From assembly GCF_001902295.1 (NCBI RefSeq), contig NZ_CP018335.1:2666001-2730000 (forward strand): DNA of 64,000 bases, in the 5' to 3' direction. The translations under genes and the position numbers were made by a program. Positions 28,826-38,130 of the stretch are shown in pieces. The notes under the pieces were generated by a model that worked only from the letters and a program-made list of their open reading frames with translations, did not search any database and was not told where the DNA came from. Every line of letters begins with the position of its first letter. Position 1 is the first letter of the stretch. This DNA comes from Clostridium kluyveri. Its GTDB lineage: Bacteria; Bacillota; Clostridia; Clostridiales; Clostridiaceae.

Positions 28826-29848
28826 CTACTTTAATTTAGAAAGCCAATTTAGTAATGACGCATCTTCACTCCAATCAGGCAGGTTGATATCAACTAAATC
28901 GGGATAAGCACTCTCAATTGCCTGACGTTTTAACTCTGTATCACACTTAGCATAAGTCTCTGTAGTTTTGATGTCCTCGTGTCCTAAAAAATCCCGGATA
29001 TATATCAGATTGACTCCGGCTTGTAGCAGATGCATTGCTTTGCTGTGACGAAACATATGTGGTGTTACTTTTTCAGGGACAATCGTTGAGATTCTTCTTG
29101 CTGAGCATACATACTGTGAAATAATGTATGCAATACCCTCTTTAGTAAGTTTGTTATGCTGCTTGTTCGTAAATAAGGGGCAGTCACTTTTCCAATTCAC
29201 GTTTAAGGAATTTTCCTGAATATAGCGTGACAATAAAGCAAGTGCATTTTTCAATAGTGGAACTCTACGTACCTTATTTCCCTTTCCAGTAAGAATAAGA
29301 ACTCCTGGATTATTCAACACAACATCACGCACCCTTAGATCGACAAGTTCCTGTACTCTGCATCCAGAATCATAAAGGATACTTAAAAGGGTTAAATCAC
29401 GACGTCCTTTTGGAGTAGTCTTGTCTGGCTGGGATAATAAGAGCTTCATAGCCTCTGGTGTAAGATGCGGTATTGATGGTTTTTGTGTCTTCTTAATCGG
29501 CAGTGAAATCACTTTTTGAAAATGAAGAATTCCCTCTGGTTCCTCGTACTGCGCATAGCGAAAAAAGGAATGTATAGCTGCAAGTCGTTGGTTTCTAGTT
29601 GAAATACTACATTTTTTGCTTGTTTCCAGCCACTCAAGGAAATCCTTAATCAATCCATGCGTCAGCATGTTCAGGTTGAGTCTTTCAACAGGCATATTTC
29701 GTTGTTCCTGACAGTATCTAATTAGCAGTTTAAAGGTATCCCGGTAGGATGTTATTGTATTTTTGCTAGCATTTTTTTGTCTTGGCAGGTATTCAGACAA
29801 GAATCCAGTAAGGTGTATTGCAAAATCAGTAGGTTTCACCAGCATCAC
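28826..29848 (-). CDS. ritC: RIT tyrosine recombinase, third gene
   Basis: This 340-residue tyrosine recombinase has an N-terminal SAM-like core-binding domain (residues about 10-105) and a catalytic domain. Catalytic residues: Arg in DSGCRVQELVDL, HMFRH, the second His in LGHEDIKTT, and nucleophile Tyr in ETYAK. It overlaps the second recombinase gene by 23 bases; the start lies in GGTGATGCTGG. In RIT elements the three recombinases are always adjacent and probably act together. The individual role is unknown. Confidence 0.85.
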   Translation of the reverse strand: MMLVKPTDFAIHLTGFLSEYLPRQKNASKNTITSYRDTFKLLIRYCQEQRNMPVERLNLNMLTHGLIKDFLEWLETSKKCSISTRNQRLAAIHSFFRYAQYEEPEGILHFQKVISLPIKKTQKPSIPHLTPEAMKLLLSQPDKTTPKGRRDLTLLSILYDSGCRVQELVDLRVRDVVLNNPGVLILTGKGNKVRRVPLLKNALALLSRYIQENSLNVNWKSDCPLFTNKQHNKLTKEGIAYIISQYVCSARRISTIVPEKVTPHMFRHSKAMHLLQAGVNLIYIRDFLGHEDIKTTETYAKCDTELKRQAIESAYPDLVDINLPDWSEDASLLNWLSKLK

Positions 29849-30812
29849 CTTCCAATTCGGGGATAATGTCTGGATAACATCCCTCTAGCTTAATAGATAT
29901 ATCGGGGAATACATCAGCAGTCATTCTAAGGTAATATGAAGTTTCATTAAAGGAGTCGTGTCCCATATATGTCTTCAGTATTGGAAGGTAAACTGAAAGG
30001 TCTTTTTCTTCTAGAACCCATTTTTTCAGACAGTGGCATGCAAAAGCATGGCGAAAGTCATGAACTCGTGGACCCTTGCCGCGGCCTCCATGTGAAATTC
30101 TAGCTCTCCATAGAAAGCGCCTAAAGTTGTGATATACATTACCTATAGTCATTGGCTTGCCATCCAATCCGGGAAAAAAGTAATCGCTACGCTTGGAAAT
30201 CACATGGACACATTTGAAGTAATCGCGACAGCGACTTGTTAATTCATCCGACATTGGAACTAGACGGCTGTTGTCTTTCTTGGAATGCTGGATGGTTAGT
30301 ACTCCATCCCTAAGATCTACATCATCTATTTTAAGTAGTCTTGCTTCTGAAGAGCGAAGACCGCATGAGTAGATCATTCTAAAGAATACTGGCATAATCA
30401 AGTGTCGTTGTGGACATTCGCTGACATAAGGACATTTGTCTGTCTCATGGAAGAAACGCTGCAATTCATCTACTGTATAAATATATGGAACGTATTTCTC
30501 TTCAACCGGATAGTAACCTTTTGGAAGAATATATGCATTTATTCCTATACTATCCAAATATATAGCAAACTGTCGAAGTACTGAAGCTCTTGAGCATTGA
30601 TTAGCTTGTGCCTCATAAATCTTCTTAGAGCACCAGTCTAAAACTATTTCTCTTGTAAGTTCTTTTGCTTTAGAATACTTTTTAGCAGTAAATGCAGAGA
30701 ATCGCAGGAGATGCTCTTTCTCAGTTTTATACTTATATCCGATTGCTTGTTTTAACTTAACATGGTTTTCGATATACTGAGCAAATGGGCCTTTGAAAAA
30801 ATAATCACTCAT
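29826..30812 (-). CDS. ritB: RIT tyrosine recombinase, second gene
   Basis: This 328-residue recombinase has Arg in SCGLRSSEARLL, HDFRHAFACH, His in YMGHDSFNET, and nucleophile Tyr in SYYLRMT. It has an N-terminal core-binding domain and a slightly longer catalytic insert than its neighbours. It overlaps the first recombinase by 8 bases (ATGAGTGA) and the third by 23, so the three are translationally coupled. The catalytic residues look intact. Confidence 0.85.
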   Translation of the reverse strand: MSDYFFKGPFAQYIENHVKLKQAIGYKYKTEKEHLLRFSAFTAKKYSKAKELTREIVLDWCSKKIYEAQANQCSRASVLRQFAIYLDSIGINAYILPKGYYPVEEKYVPYIYTVDELQRFFHETDKCPYVSECPQRHLIMPVFFRMIYSCGLRSSEARLLKIDDVDLRDGVLTIQHSKKDNSRLVPMSDELTSRCRDYFKCVHVISKRSDYFFPGLDGKPMTIGNVYHNFRRFLWRARISHGGRGKGPRVHDFRHAFACHCLKKWVLEEKDLSVYLPILKTYMGHDSFNETSYYLRMTADVFPDISIKLEGCYPDIIPELEGDAGETY

Positions 30813-32040
30813 GGTTATCCACCTCCGGTGTATTCAGGCAGCATTCCTTCAGCTTATTTAAATCTACTTTTAAATAAACTGCTGTGGAATCAGTATCCGT
30901 GTGACCAAGGATATCTGAAATTACTGCGAGAGGTGTGCCATGTTCAAGCATTCTCGATGCTGCAGTATGTCGAAGCGAGTGCATACCCCGACGTTTTTTT
31001 AGTGTTGGCAGATGGGCAATTACCATGTAGTTCTTGATTAATTGAGATAAGTGATCCCCTTCTGAAAAAGGGAGGAATGGTGCCATATGTCTTACAAATA
31101 CAATTGATGAATCAACCTTTGGTCGTCCATATTTCAGATAATCAATAACAGCCCATCCTACTTCAGAGGGAATTGGAAGAGTAACTGTTTCTCGCGTCTT
31201 TGATTGTACGAATACCAACTTCTTCTCTTCCCAGTGAAAGCAATTAAACGTCAGGTTTTTGATGTCAGTAACCCTAAGTCCCAGCATACAAGCGAGAAGA
31301 ATGATGGCATAATCCCGTTTTCCTTTTGGGCTTCCACGATCAATAGCTCCTATCAGTGCGACCAATTCAGCCTTTGTCCAAACGGAAGGAATGCGTGTCT
31401 GCTTACGTGCTTGAACCATCGGTGTCTTTGCAGCTAAATCAGTTTTTAAAATGTCCTGCTCGAGAAGATATCTCAAAAAAGTACGTATTGAGCAGATATT
31501 CTGTTCCACAGTTTTATAAGTGTAACCAGCTAGAGTTCTGATATAGCTATGTATAATTGAAAGGCTGATATTACGGCAATTACAGATGCCCTGTGAAATA
31601 AGATAATCCATAAATCGCTCCGCTTGATTCACGTAGTGATCAATAGTTACCTTAGAATAACTCCTAGCTTCACAGTAACTTTTGAAGTCACTGCTGATTT
31701 TCATAAAGTATGGATCAGTCAAAAGATCTCTGTATTTATAATACCGCCTTAAAACGGTATTATGCATTTGGAAATCGCCAATCATTCTGATGATACGAAG
31801 TTCCTGAGTATCCTTTTGGCACAAGGTTTTATCAAAATCCTTTTTAAAAATCTGAAAGTATTTTTCTACAAAGTCTATTCCCAATTGTTCGGAGTAATAA
31901 GTTTCGTTACGATTTTCTGCAAACTTTATGATTTTCTCCCAACGATTACGATAAAACTTCATAGAGCCTTCAGTGTAGCCTAATCTCAGTAGCTCCTGTT
32001 CTAAATCTAGCAATAATTCTTTAAGTGGTTTTCTATGCAT
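30805..32040 (-). CDS. ritA: RIT tyrosine recombinase, first gene
   Basis: This 411-residue recombinase starts at ATG 32040 (MHRKPLKELL), preceded by GAAGGAGG. Upstream in-frame codons to 32145 lie in the element's end repeats and are not believable. It has an extended N-terminal region (about 110 residues before the core-binding domain). Catalytic residues: Arg in MLGLRVTDIKNL, HSLRHTAASR, His in LGHTDTDST, Tyr in AVYLKVD. It is the first gene of the trio, so its promoter should lie in the right-end repeats (32041-32178). Confidence 0.86.
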   Translation of the reverse strand: MHRKPLKELLLDLEQELLRLGYTEGSMKFYRNRWEKIIKFAENRNETYYSEQLGIDFVEKYFQIFKKDFDKTLCQKDTQELRIIRMIGDFQMHNTVLRRYYKYRDLLTDPYFMKISSDFKSYCEARSYSKVTIDHYVNQAERFMDYLISQGICNCRNISLSIIHSYIRTLAGYTYKTVEQNICSIRTFLRYLLEQDILKTDLAAKTPMVQARKQTRIPSVWTKAELVALIGAIDRGSPKGKRDYAIILLACMLGLRVTDIKNLTFNCFHWEEKKLVFVQSKTRETVTLPIPSEVGWAVIDYLKYGRPKVDSSIVFVRHMAPFLPFSEGDHLSQLIKNYMVIAHLPTLKKRRGMHSLRHTAASRMLEHGTPLAVISDILGHTDTDSTAVYLKVDLNKLKECCLNTPEVDNHE

Positions 32041-32178
32041 ATAAAATGCCTCCTTCAATAATTTTTTAGTTTTTACATTATTATCATTGACGGAGATTAT
32101 GCAAAGTAAAACAAGTGTAATACCTGCAAGAATGCGGCAATTCAAGGTTTACTTTGCATAATTACTTTCTTTGCATAA

Positions 32179-32210
32179 GGTGGGTTATGCGAAGCTTTGC
32201 ATAATCCACC
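32179..32210. repeat. Palindrome at the RIT right edge (possible fused-end scar)
   Basis: Outside the element's right end lies a near-perfect palindrome centred on AAGCTT. It is GGTGGG, TTATGCGAAG, CTTTGCATAA and TCCACC in order. It equals one RIT terminal decamer abutted to the other, flanked by opposite copies of the GGTGG core. Bases here disrupt the RT frame, so they came with, or before, the insertion. It may be an extra recombination site or the scar of an earlier insertion. Confidence 0.6.
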
Positions 32211-32900
32211 TTGTGGTGTACCTTTTGTTGGTATTCCTACCCCTTGTATTTCTGATTTTACTATTTTACCTAATATGCTTATTAAATTTTTGTCTTGTAT
32301 ACCTAAATTCCATATTTGTTTCTTAAGTTTACTATGGTTGACATTATCAAAGAAACCTTTAATATCAATATCTACTACATAATGTAGGTTGGATTTCCAC
32401 ATCAAGTAATTACATCTGGCTATAGCATGACCTGTAGACCTATTTGGTCTGAATCCATAACTATGTTTGTGAAATTTAGCTTCACATATTGGCTCTAATA
32501 CTTGTTTAATACATTGTTGTATTATTCTATCTTCTATACAGGGTATTCCTAATGGTCTTGTTCTGCCAGTACCATCCTCTTTAGGGATATCTACTCTCCT
32601 AACACTTTTAGGGTAATAGTTTTGCAATTTTCTTTGTATATATTTAACAAAGTAATTGCTATCCATTTTCTCAAAGTAGTTTATATTTAATCCATCAGTT
32701 CCTACCGTTACTGAACCATCATTTCTTTTAATATTTCTATATGCAAGTAGTATATTATTTTCTGATATAATGTATTTCATTAAATCAGAGAATTCATAAT
32801 TACCTTTTGACTTACTGTGTAAATTATCGAATATATCTTGCATACCATAATATTCATTATTTCTTAGTTTTTGTTTCTTCTTTAACAAGCTTTCCTTCAA
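32205..32900 (-). pseudogene. Group II intron reverse transcriptase/maturase, 5' part
   Basis: This is the N-terminal RT domain of the intron-encoded protein, up to the conserved GTPQGG where the RIT element entered. Recognisable RT blocks: RPLGIPCIEDRIIQQ, HSYGFRPNRS, VVDIDIKGFFDNVNH, and GTPQGG. The likely start is TTG 32900 (AAGGAGG ten bases upstream); a GTG at 32930 gives a frame ten codons longer. Without the insertion and the A-run frameshift the protein would be about 600 residues with a C-terminal HNH domain. Confidence 0.85.
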
Positions 32901-32930
32901 GTCTGTTAATCCTCCTTGATGAAGTTTCAC

Positions 32931-33621
32931 ATCTCTTAGTCGTACCCGAACCTTGAATTTATTCAGTTATTCAATTTTCAAACAACAATTAGTCTAGTGG
33001 CTATTGCTCCATTTCCATTACAGAAACTTCTCAGCTTCATGCCACCACTTTCACTTAGATTAAGATAAGTTATAGATTACTCTTTTTCCTATCAATACTT
33101 CATAGGTAGTAAAACCTCCATATTCTAAGCTTCCCTTGTTCCGTTATCGCTATCTTTTACATATATCCGTAGGTTTTTGGTATGAGCCTGTAAGCCTGAT
33201 AGTGCCTGTAACACTATATGGATTTTCATAATGGCAAATTTTACTCATCCACACTTACCACACTTTTTGTGTTATACCCATTTCTAGGTATATTTCGTCT
33301 AGACCCTTACATTCCCAAATTCGTCAGTTACTTAGTAACATACTAACCATAGATATTTTATCAACATCCGACCTATCACCACTCGACTACCTCTAGTTCG
33401 CATTTCGTGTAGGAATGATATTTCATCTACTTACGGTGGTTCTCAGCCGACTTCACCGAGCTTTTAACCCCTTAGTATTTACTTACTACGACGCTAATCG
33501 GAGTATTAATGGAAACCCTTCAAGGCGTTACCCTTTCATTTGATTTCTTGCAATAACAGTTCTAATTTCTGAATTTAATCAGCTAATTAGGCTAATCTTT
33601 TCAATTAGCAACAAGTCGCAC
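32931..33621 (-). ncRNA. Group II intron RNA domains I-III
   Basis: About 690 bases without a convincing gene between the intron's 5' end and its protein gene. Position, the GTGCG start and the downstream domain V/VI identify it as the 5' ribozyme part (domains I-III). I did not fold it. Exon-binding sequences should lie in domain I and pair with exon bases just upstream of 33621. Confidence 0.75.
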
Positions 33622-34309
33622 TGCCATCAAAATAAACGCTTCTTAGGCTACTACAACCTGCAAATGCAAGATCTCCAATAGAAGTGACACTGCTTGGTAT
33701 TGTTATACTTGTCAGCATTGAGCATGACCGAAAAGTATTGCCTTCAATTGAAGTTATGCTGTTCGGAATTACAATGCTAGTTAAATTTTTACAACCATCA
33801 AATGCATAACTTCCAATATAGGTGACACCGTTTGGAATTACCATATTGATTATGCCAGAACCTCGAAACACCCATTCTCCAATATAGTTTACGCTTTTAG
33901 GTATTATTATGCTGTTTAGCCCAGTACATCCATAAAATGCATAGTGCCTAATATCCTTTATGCTATTTGGCAGCTGCACACTGGTAAGACTGGTGCAGTT
34001 AGAAAATGCATATTTCCCAATAGCAATAACATCATAAGTATTGCCGCTGTTAGTGACAGTGGCAGGAATAATTATGTCCCCGCTATAACTGCTATCGACA
34101 TCAGCTTCTAAAGCTACTTCTACAGTCCCTTTGTCTCCGCCCGTGGGTTCAGTTATTATTGTATAAGCTATACCGTTGTATTTAAATTTATCTCCCACAG
34201 CGGCGCTTATGCTGTCCCCTTTAACTTGCAAAATAACTGCAGACATAATCGCTGTTATTAGTATCACCCACAGTACCTTTTTAAAATCATGTAAAATATA
34301 TGATTCCAT
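33622..34309 (-). CDS. Surface protein, 5' exon (signal peptide, BspA repeats)
   Basis: This is the 5' exon of the split surface-protein gene. It starts with an N-terminal signal sequence (hydrophobic residues about 11-30), then a beta-rich lead region. About five BspA-type leucine-rich repeats of 23 residues follow, with the pattern YAFxxCTSLTSVxLPNSIxxI. It ends in the middle of a repeat (SVYFDG) at the intron's 5' end. Without splicing the frame runs into the intron and stops at 33605. The spliced protein would be 1158 residues: signal peptide, BspA repeats, cadherin-like repeats, and an Ig-like C-terminus, suggesting a secreted or wall-associated adhesion protein. Confidence 0.82.
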
Positions 34310-34344
34310 TATTTTTTCCCCCTGAATAAATTATGAATGGTTTA

Positions 34345-34602
34345 TTAATCTCTCAGCATAAACAAAATATTGTCTATTGTAATTCTTAAGAGCCATATAG
34401 TTGATTCTGAAGCATTTGAGCTGTTCCAGCAGATTGCTTTATCCTCAAGCTTTACTTCTTTGAATCGATTCAAATCTTTCAAACTGGAGTAGGGTATGGT
34501 TTTAATTAACCTCTGCATATTAAACAATATTTTACTACCCTGCTCAAATTCTATCAGCAGCGTATAATCGTCATTTGGTATTACACTTATTATCCTGCTC
34601 AT
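34345..34602 (-). CDS. DUF2442 family small protein
   Basis: This 85-residue protein follows the DUF2442 pattern: a short beta-rich N-terminus (VIPNDDYTLLIEFEQGS), a central SSLKDLNRFKEVKLED and a final tryptophan-containing strand (AICWNSS). Family members are small, often phage- or toxin-associated, and of unknown role. It lies 35 bases upstream of the surface-protein gene on the same strand, so it may be cotranscribed with it. Confidence 0.6.
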   Translation of the reverse strand: MSRIISVIPNDDYTLLIEFEQGSKILFNMQRLIKTIPYSSLKDLNRFKEVKLEDKAICWNSSNASESTIWLLRITIDNILFMLRD

Positions 34603-34651
34603 AAAACCATCTCTTTAAATTTCCAATCATTTGAGCTATTAGTACAAAAAA

Positions 34652-34672
34652 ATACTCCATATATAATTATAT
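34652..34672 (-). terminator. Terminator of the LuxR-type regulator gene
   Basis: On the minus strand, after the regulator's stop, CCATATA-atta-TATATGG is followed by AGTATTTTTTTG. This is a rho-independent terminator shape. It separates the regulator from the DUF2442 gene. An additional inverted repeat ATACGCC-att-tGGCGTAT lies between (34693-34710) and could be a second hairpin or an operator. Confidence 0.6.
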
Positions 34673-34747
34673 GGAATAATTTTTTTTGGGGTATACGCCA
34701 TTTGGCGTATCTTTACAGAATTTTTATATAAAATTATCAATTCAAAA

Positions 34748-37219
34748 CTATATTAATCCGTTCATTTGAGCAATTTTTATCGCTGAAACCTTTCCGCTAG
34801 TTTCAAGTTTTTGGTAAATATTTTGTAAATGTGTTTTCACAGTACCCTGTGACATAAAAAGACGATTTGCAATTTCCTCTCTCTTTAAGCCTTCCGCTGT
34901 GAGTGAAAGTACCTCTATTTCCCTTTGTGATAGTTTAACCTTTTTTAATTTAGCACTGTTTAGACTTTCAACATATTGCTCACTGAAAACAAGTATTCGT
35001 TTTATATATTCATTATTAGAATCATTATGTGCTATTGCTTTTACCATTGGCATTATATGGGTTGCATTTTCCACAAAAGGCATTATGATGTCATCTGCTT
35101 GTCCTTTTACAAGAGCGCTTTCCATTACTGCTGTTCCAGTCTTAAGCCCATACAGCTGATATTTCGCTGCCGCTTCAAAAATACTGTTATGTATGAAGGC
35201 CAATTGGTTGCTAAAAACGGAAAAATAATCCACAAAGCTCTCTGCCAACATCTCAAGCTTCACATAATTTCGGGACAACAGCACGGCCTTCCCATAGACT
35301 AAATAATTAAATGCTATTCCCTGATAAAAAAAGTTAGCAGAACTCATATCTCCTATTTGAAGCCAATAGGGTATTTTTTCAGCCTGATCAAGATTAGCAT
35401 ATGTATATCCCTTACATATATCAATAGTTGTATTATAAATAGGATTATTTACTTCTGCAATATCTTTCTCCAACTGCTTAAGCATTTCAATAGCTTTTGT
35501 TATTTTTCCCTGTAATATATAGAGCCTTATCAGATTAAAATTTGCACAAATAATAATGCTATTTTGATCCTTTGTTTTAGCCTTATAAATAGCCTTGAAA
35601 CTGTTCAGTTCTGCTGCCTGCCAGCCACCAGTTTCAAGTTCATATTCTGCTAGGGCCAGATACTCGGAGCCAGTTCCGCATCCATCTGCATACTTAGAAT
35701 GTACAGGGAATTTATTGATGATGGTACTTAATATTTTCTTAAATGTACCCTGATCCCTAAAATATATGTAAAGCAAATGAGGTGATCCAAAAGTAAACTC
35801 ATTTTCCCTAAGCAATATATAGGACTGTTCCCCTTTTAAAAGCTCTAAAATAAAATCGTTTCTAGAAGAGGTTTCTTCTATATGATTGAACATTATAATT
35901 TTCCTAATAATATTGGCTTCTGCAATAACACGATTTCTATACCTGTCATCTATATTTTTCATAAGTTCAAAATCCTGCTCCAGTTGATCCAGTCGTTTTG
36001 CACACACTGAAATGGTACCTTGATTTCCTTTTACTATGGCAAATAAGATATACTGCAAATATGCAATTGGATATTTATTCAGCAATTCTTGTGGTGCTCT
36101 ACGGAACATTTCAAGAGAATCTTCAAAGTCGATAAGCTCATTTCGAATATTAGCTGGATTATTTAAATGTGTAAGAATACTCTCTACAGCTCCAGCACGA
36201 TTCAGATAACTATAGGCAGTTAAGAACTCCTTTCTTTCAAGATACCACTGGCCAAGGCGTCTATATAACTCTTGAAGCTCTTCTTTTTTAAAATGCTGTC
36301 TAATCTTTAAAAAATCTAACATCACATTGTGAATTTTATATATTTTGTTTATATCATCGTAGAAAACAAAGGAATTCTCTCTATGAAGACTTTTTAAAAT
36401 TTCATGGGTTTTCTCCTCCTGAGTAACAAATAAAACTTGTTCTACAGTAAAACTATCCATAATTGAAAGCTTTAGCAAAAAATTCTGAAGAAATTTATCA
36501 TAACTGTTAAAAAGAACTTTTTCAACTAGTTCATCAATAGTATCATTGATTCCAACTGGAATACCTTTTTTCAGTGCTACCAGTATCATATATATCAATG
36601 AAATCCATCCATCTGTGTATTTACTGATATTTGATAAATCAGCTTCTGATATAGTATTTGTCATCATTTTGCAATAACTATAAATCTCATCGTCAGTAAA
36701 TTTTAATTGCTGTTGAGATATAACATGGCACATCCCTTTTAAATATAAATCTGTAAAATTTATTTTAGTTGTATCCCTAGTAATAATCACTATATAAAGG
36801 TTATCCATATCTTCTGAAACAATCTGAAATAATAGCGTACTAAATTGCATATTAGATAAAAGATGATAATCATCTAAAAGCAAAACCGTCTTTTCTTTAA
36901 ATTCAATTTCACCTAATACCGCCAGAACCTTTGCTGTCTGTGGCACATCAACAGGAAATCCAAGTTTTTGAAGTCTTGTTCCTACCTCTTCATCTACTTT
37001 ACTTATTTCACTTGTGAATTCATGCCATAAAAAAGATAGAGGTTCTCCTGTATTAAGGAATGTAATCCATAGAGGCTTCTGCTTTTTAGCTGCTAAAAAA
37101 CCCTTAACTGCTGTTGTTTTACCAAATCCCATTGGAGCTTCTACAATAGTGAGAGGATAGTCGTAAATGGCTGATAGGATACGATTTATACGTTCTCTTT
37201 TTAATAACTTAATCTTCAA
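34748..37219 (-). CDS. MalT-type LuxR-family ATP-dependent regulator
   Basis: This 823-residue STAND-type activator has an N-terminal ATPase with P-loop APMGFGKTTAV (residues about 28-38) and Walker B TVLLLDDYHLL. A winged-helix region and helical repeats (about 330-740) follow. The C-terminal LuxR helix-turn-helix is LSQREIEVLSLTAEGLKREE then RLFMSQGTVKTHLQNIYQKL. It appears to start at TTG 37219 with AAGGTG five bases upstream. Such proteins bind an inducer and ATP and activate nearby genes. Candidate targets are the DUF2442 and surface-protein genes downstream, which is inferred from proximity only. Confidence 0.87.
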   Translation of the reverse strand: MKIKLLKRERINRILSAIYDYPLTIVEAPMGFGKTTAVKGFLAAKKQKPLWITFLNTGEPLSFLWHEFTSEISKVDEEVGTRLQKLGFPVDVPQTAKVLAVLGEIEFKEKTVLLLDDYHLLSNMQFSTLLFQIVSEDMDNLYIVIITRDTTKINFTDLYLKGMCHVISQQQLKFTDDEIYSYCKMMTNTISEADLSNISKYTDGWISLIYMILVALKKGIPVGINDTIDELVEKVLFNSYDKFLQNFLLKLSIMDSFTVEQVLFVTQEEKTHEILKSLHRENSFVFYDDINKIYKIHNVMLDFLKIRQHFKKEELQELYRRLGQWYLERKEFLTAYSYLNRAGAVESILTHLNNPANIRNELIDFEDSLEMFRRAPQELLNKYPIAYLQYILFAIVKGNQGTISVCAKRLDQLEQDFELMKNIDDRYRNRVIAEANIIRKIIMFNHIEETSSRNDFILELLKGEQSYILLRENEFTFGSPHLLYIYFRDQGTFKKILSTIINKFPVHSKYADGCGTGSEYLALAEYELETGGWQAAELNSFKAIYKAKTKDQNSIIICANFNLIRLYILQGKITKAIEMLKQLEKDIAEVNNPIYNTTIDICKGYTYANLDQAEKIPYWLQIGDMSSANFFYQGIAFNYLVYGKAVLLSRNYVKLEMLAESFVDYFSVFSNQLAFIHNSIFEAAAKYQLYGLKTGTAVMESALVKGQADDIIMPFVENATHIMPMVKAIAHNDSNNEYIKRILVFSEQYVESLNSAKLKKVKLSQREIEVLSLTAEGLKREEIANRLFMSQGTVKTHLQNIYQKLETSGKVSAIKIAQMNGLI

Positions 37220-37376
37220 AGTAACACCTTCAATTTAATTTTTTATTATAGAATAGCACATTTTCTGATTTCAGTTGCCAAAATTCTATAAAAATGTATA
37301 CGAATGTATAAATATATATAAATTTGTTTAATTCTCTATTCATAGTGTTCGATTTTGTAATCCTAAAAGGATCCTT

Positions 37377-37832
37377 TTATAATATTGGTACACAAATTTC
37401 ACAGTAATGCTTATTTATCATCTGCATTGCATAGCGTTCAATAATAGGTCTTCTATTATCAAATTCATAATTTCTTTTTAATAACTCTGGAAATATCTCC
37501 ATCCATGCTTTTTGCATAGCATCTACCGTATGACTTATTTTAAATACGCAGTATTTTCCACCAATAGTCTTTCCAAAATTAATATACTTATTGTCAACCT
37601 TAAATTCACCTGAAACAACTAAACATGTATCATAACGACAATCTTTAGATTCTGTGAATTGAGGGTTATCTTGGACTATTCCTAATATGATTGAACTTTC
37701 ATTTAATAAATTTTCTTCTCTAGCCCAACTTTCTAATTGTTTCATCATTTGCACATTCTCTGAACCGTAAGATCCTGTTCTTCGTATATAAGCAACTTTA
37801 TATGATGGTATTATTTCAATATTAGTATCCAT
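37377..37832 (-). CDS. GyrI-like effector-binding domain protein
   Basis: This 151-residue stand-alone GyrI-like/SbmC-type domain has the typical opening IEIIPSYKVAYIRRTGSY, a mid segment RYDTCLVV, and GGKYCVFKISHTVDAMQKAW. Proteins of this fold bind small hydrophobic or cationic compounds, and some act as drug or peptide-toxin protectors. It has no DNA-binding domain. The gene is monocistronic, and its closest functional relative in the window is the AraC/GyrI fusion near 39500. Confidence 0.75.
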   Translation of the reverse strand: MDTNIEIIPSYKVAYIRRTGSYGSENVQMMKQLESWAREENLLNESSIILGIVQDNPQFTESKDCRYDTCLVVSGEFKVDNKYINFGKTIGGKYCVFKISHTVDAMQKAWMEIFPELLKRNYEFDNRRPIIERYAMQMINKHYCEICVPIL

Positions 37833-38016
37833 AACTTACCTTCTTCTTAAATAAAGTACACCGGTGCCTGAATTCATCATATAATGCTTTAAAATATATT
37901 TCAACTTATTTTTTAAAATTGCAAAATTAGAAAATTACTGCCTGTTTTTTAAGAGAGCGTTTTGCACCTTTATACTCATATTGATTTAATTATTTCTTGT
38001 ATCTTTAAAAAATGAT

Positions 38017-38130
38017 CTATCTCAATTCCTCACTACCGTTCATTTCATCAAATTTATTGTTATTTGTAACTACTTCCCATAATCTTTTAATATCTGCTTT
38101 AAATACAGCAGTGATTGTTGATTTTCTCAT
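38017..38130 (-). pseudogene. SRPBCC-family protein remnant
   Basis: An ATG at 38130 opens 37 codons beginning with the N-terminus of an SRPBCC/START-like protein (MRKSTITAVFKADIKRLWEV). It then ends at TAG 38017, about 30 residues in, where relatives continue for over 100 more. It overlaps the end of the preceding frame. It is too short to fold and is likely a truncated remnant. Confidence 0.4.

Larger units (their letters stand above)
28736..32178 (-). mobile_element. Recombinase-in-trio (RIT) element
   Basis: Three overlapping tyrosine recombinase genes in one direction, with no other cargo, match the published RIT elements. The outer ends are inverted repeats: TTATGCAAAG (28736-28745) and CTTTGCATAA (32169-32178). 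Each is followed inside by a second ATTATGCRAAGTAAACC copy, and a third inner copy lies on each side (28802-28818 and 32095-32110). GGTGG, within the host motif coding for TPQGG, is found at both edges and may be the strand-exchange core or a short target duplication. The element splits the intron's RT gene at its conserved GTPQGG. Confidence 0.82.
27490..33621 (-). mobile_element. Group II intron, itself split by a RIT element
   Basis: The 5' end on the minus strand is GTGCG at 33621-33617, the canonical group II start. The 3' end has a clear domain V (GTATGCGGTGAAAGTCGCAT, about 27538-27558) and domain VI ending ACCTAT at 27490. Joining exon bases 33622 and 27489 gives a Thr codon and keeps the host frame; 688 plus 2789 bases is a multiple of three. 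Bases 32931-33621 are the noncoding domains I-III, and the protein gene occupies domain IV. The total of 6132 bases includes the 3.4-kb RIT insertion. Confidence 0.85.

Noticed and set aside
32041..32145. N-terminal extension of the first RIT recombinase to 32145.
   Set aside because: It reads through the element's end repeats; ATG 32040 has a strong ribosome site and a normal N-terminus.
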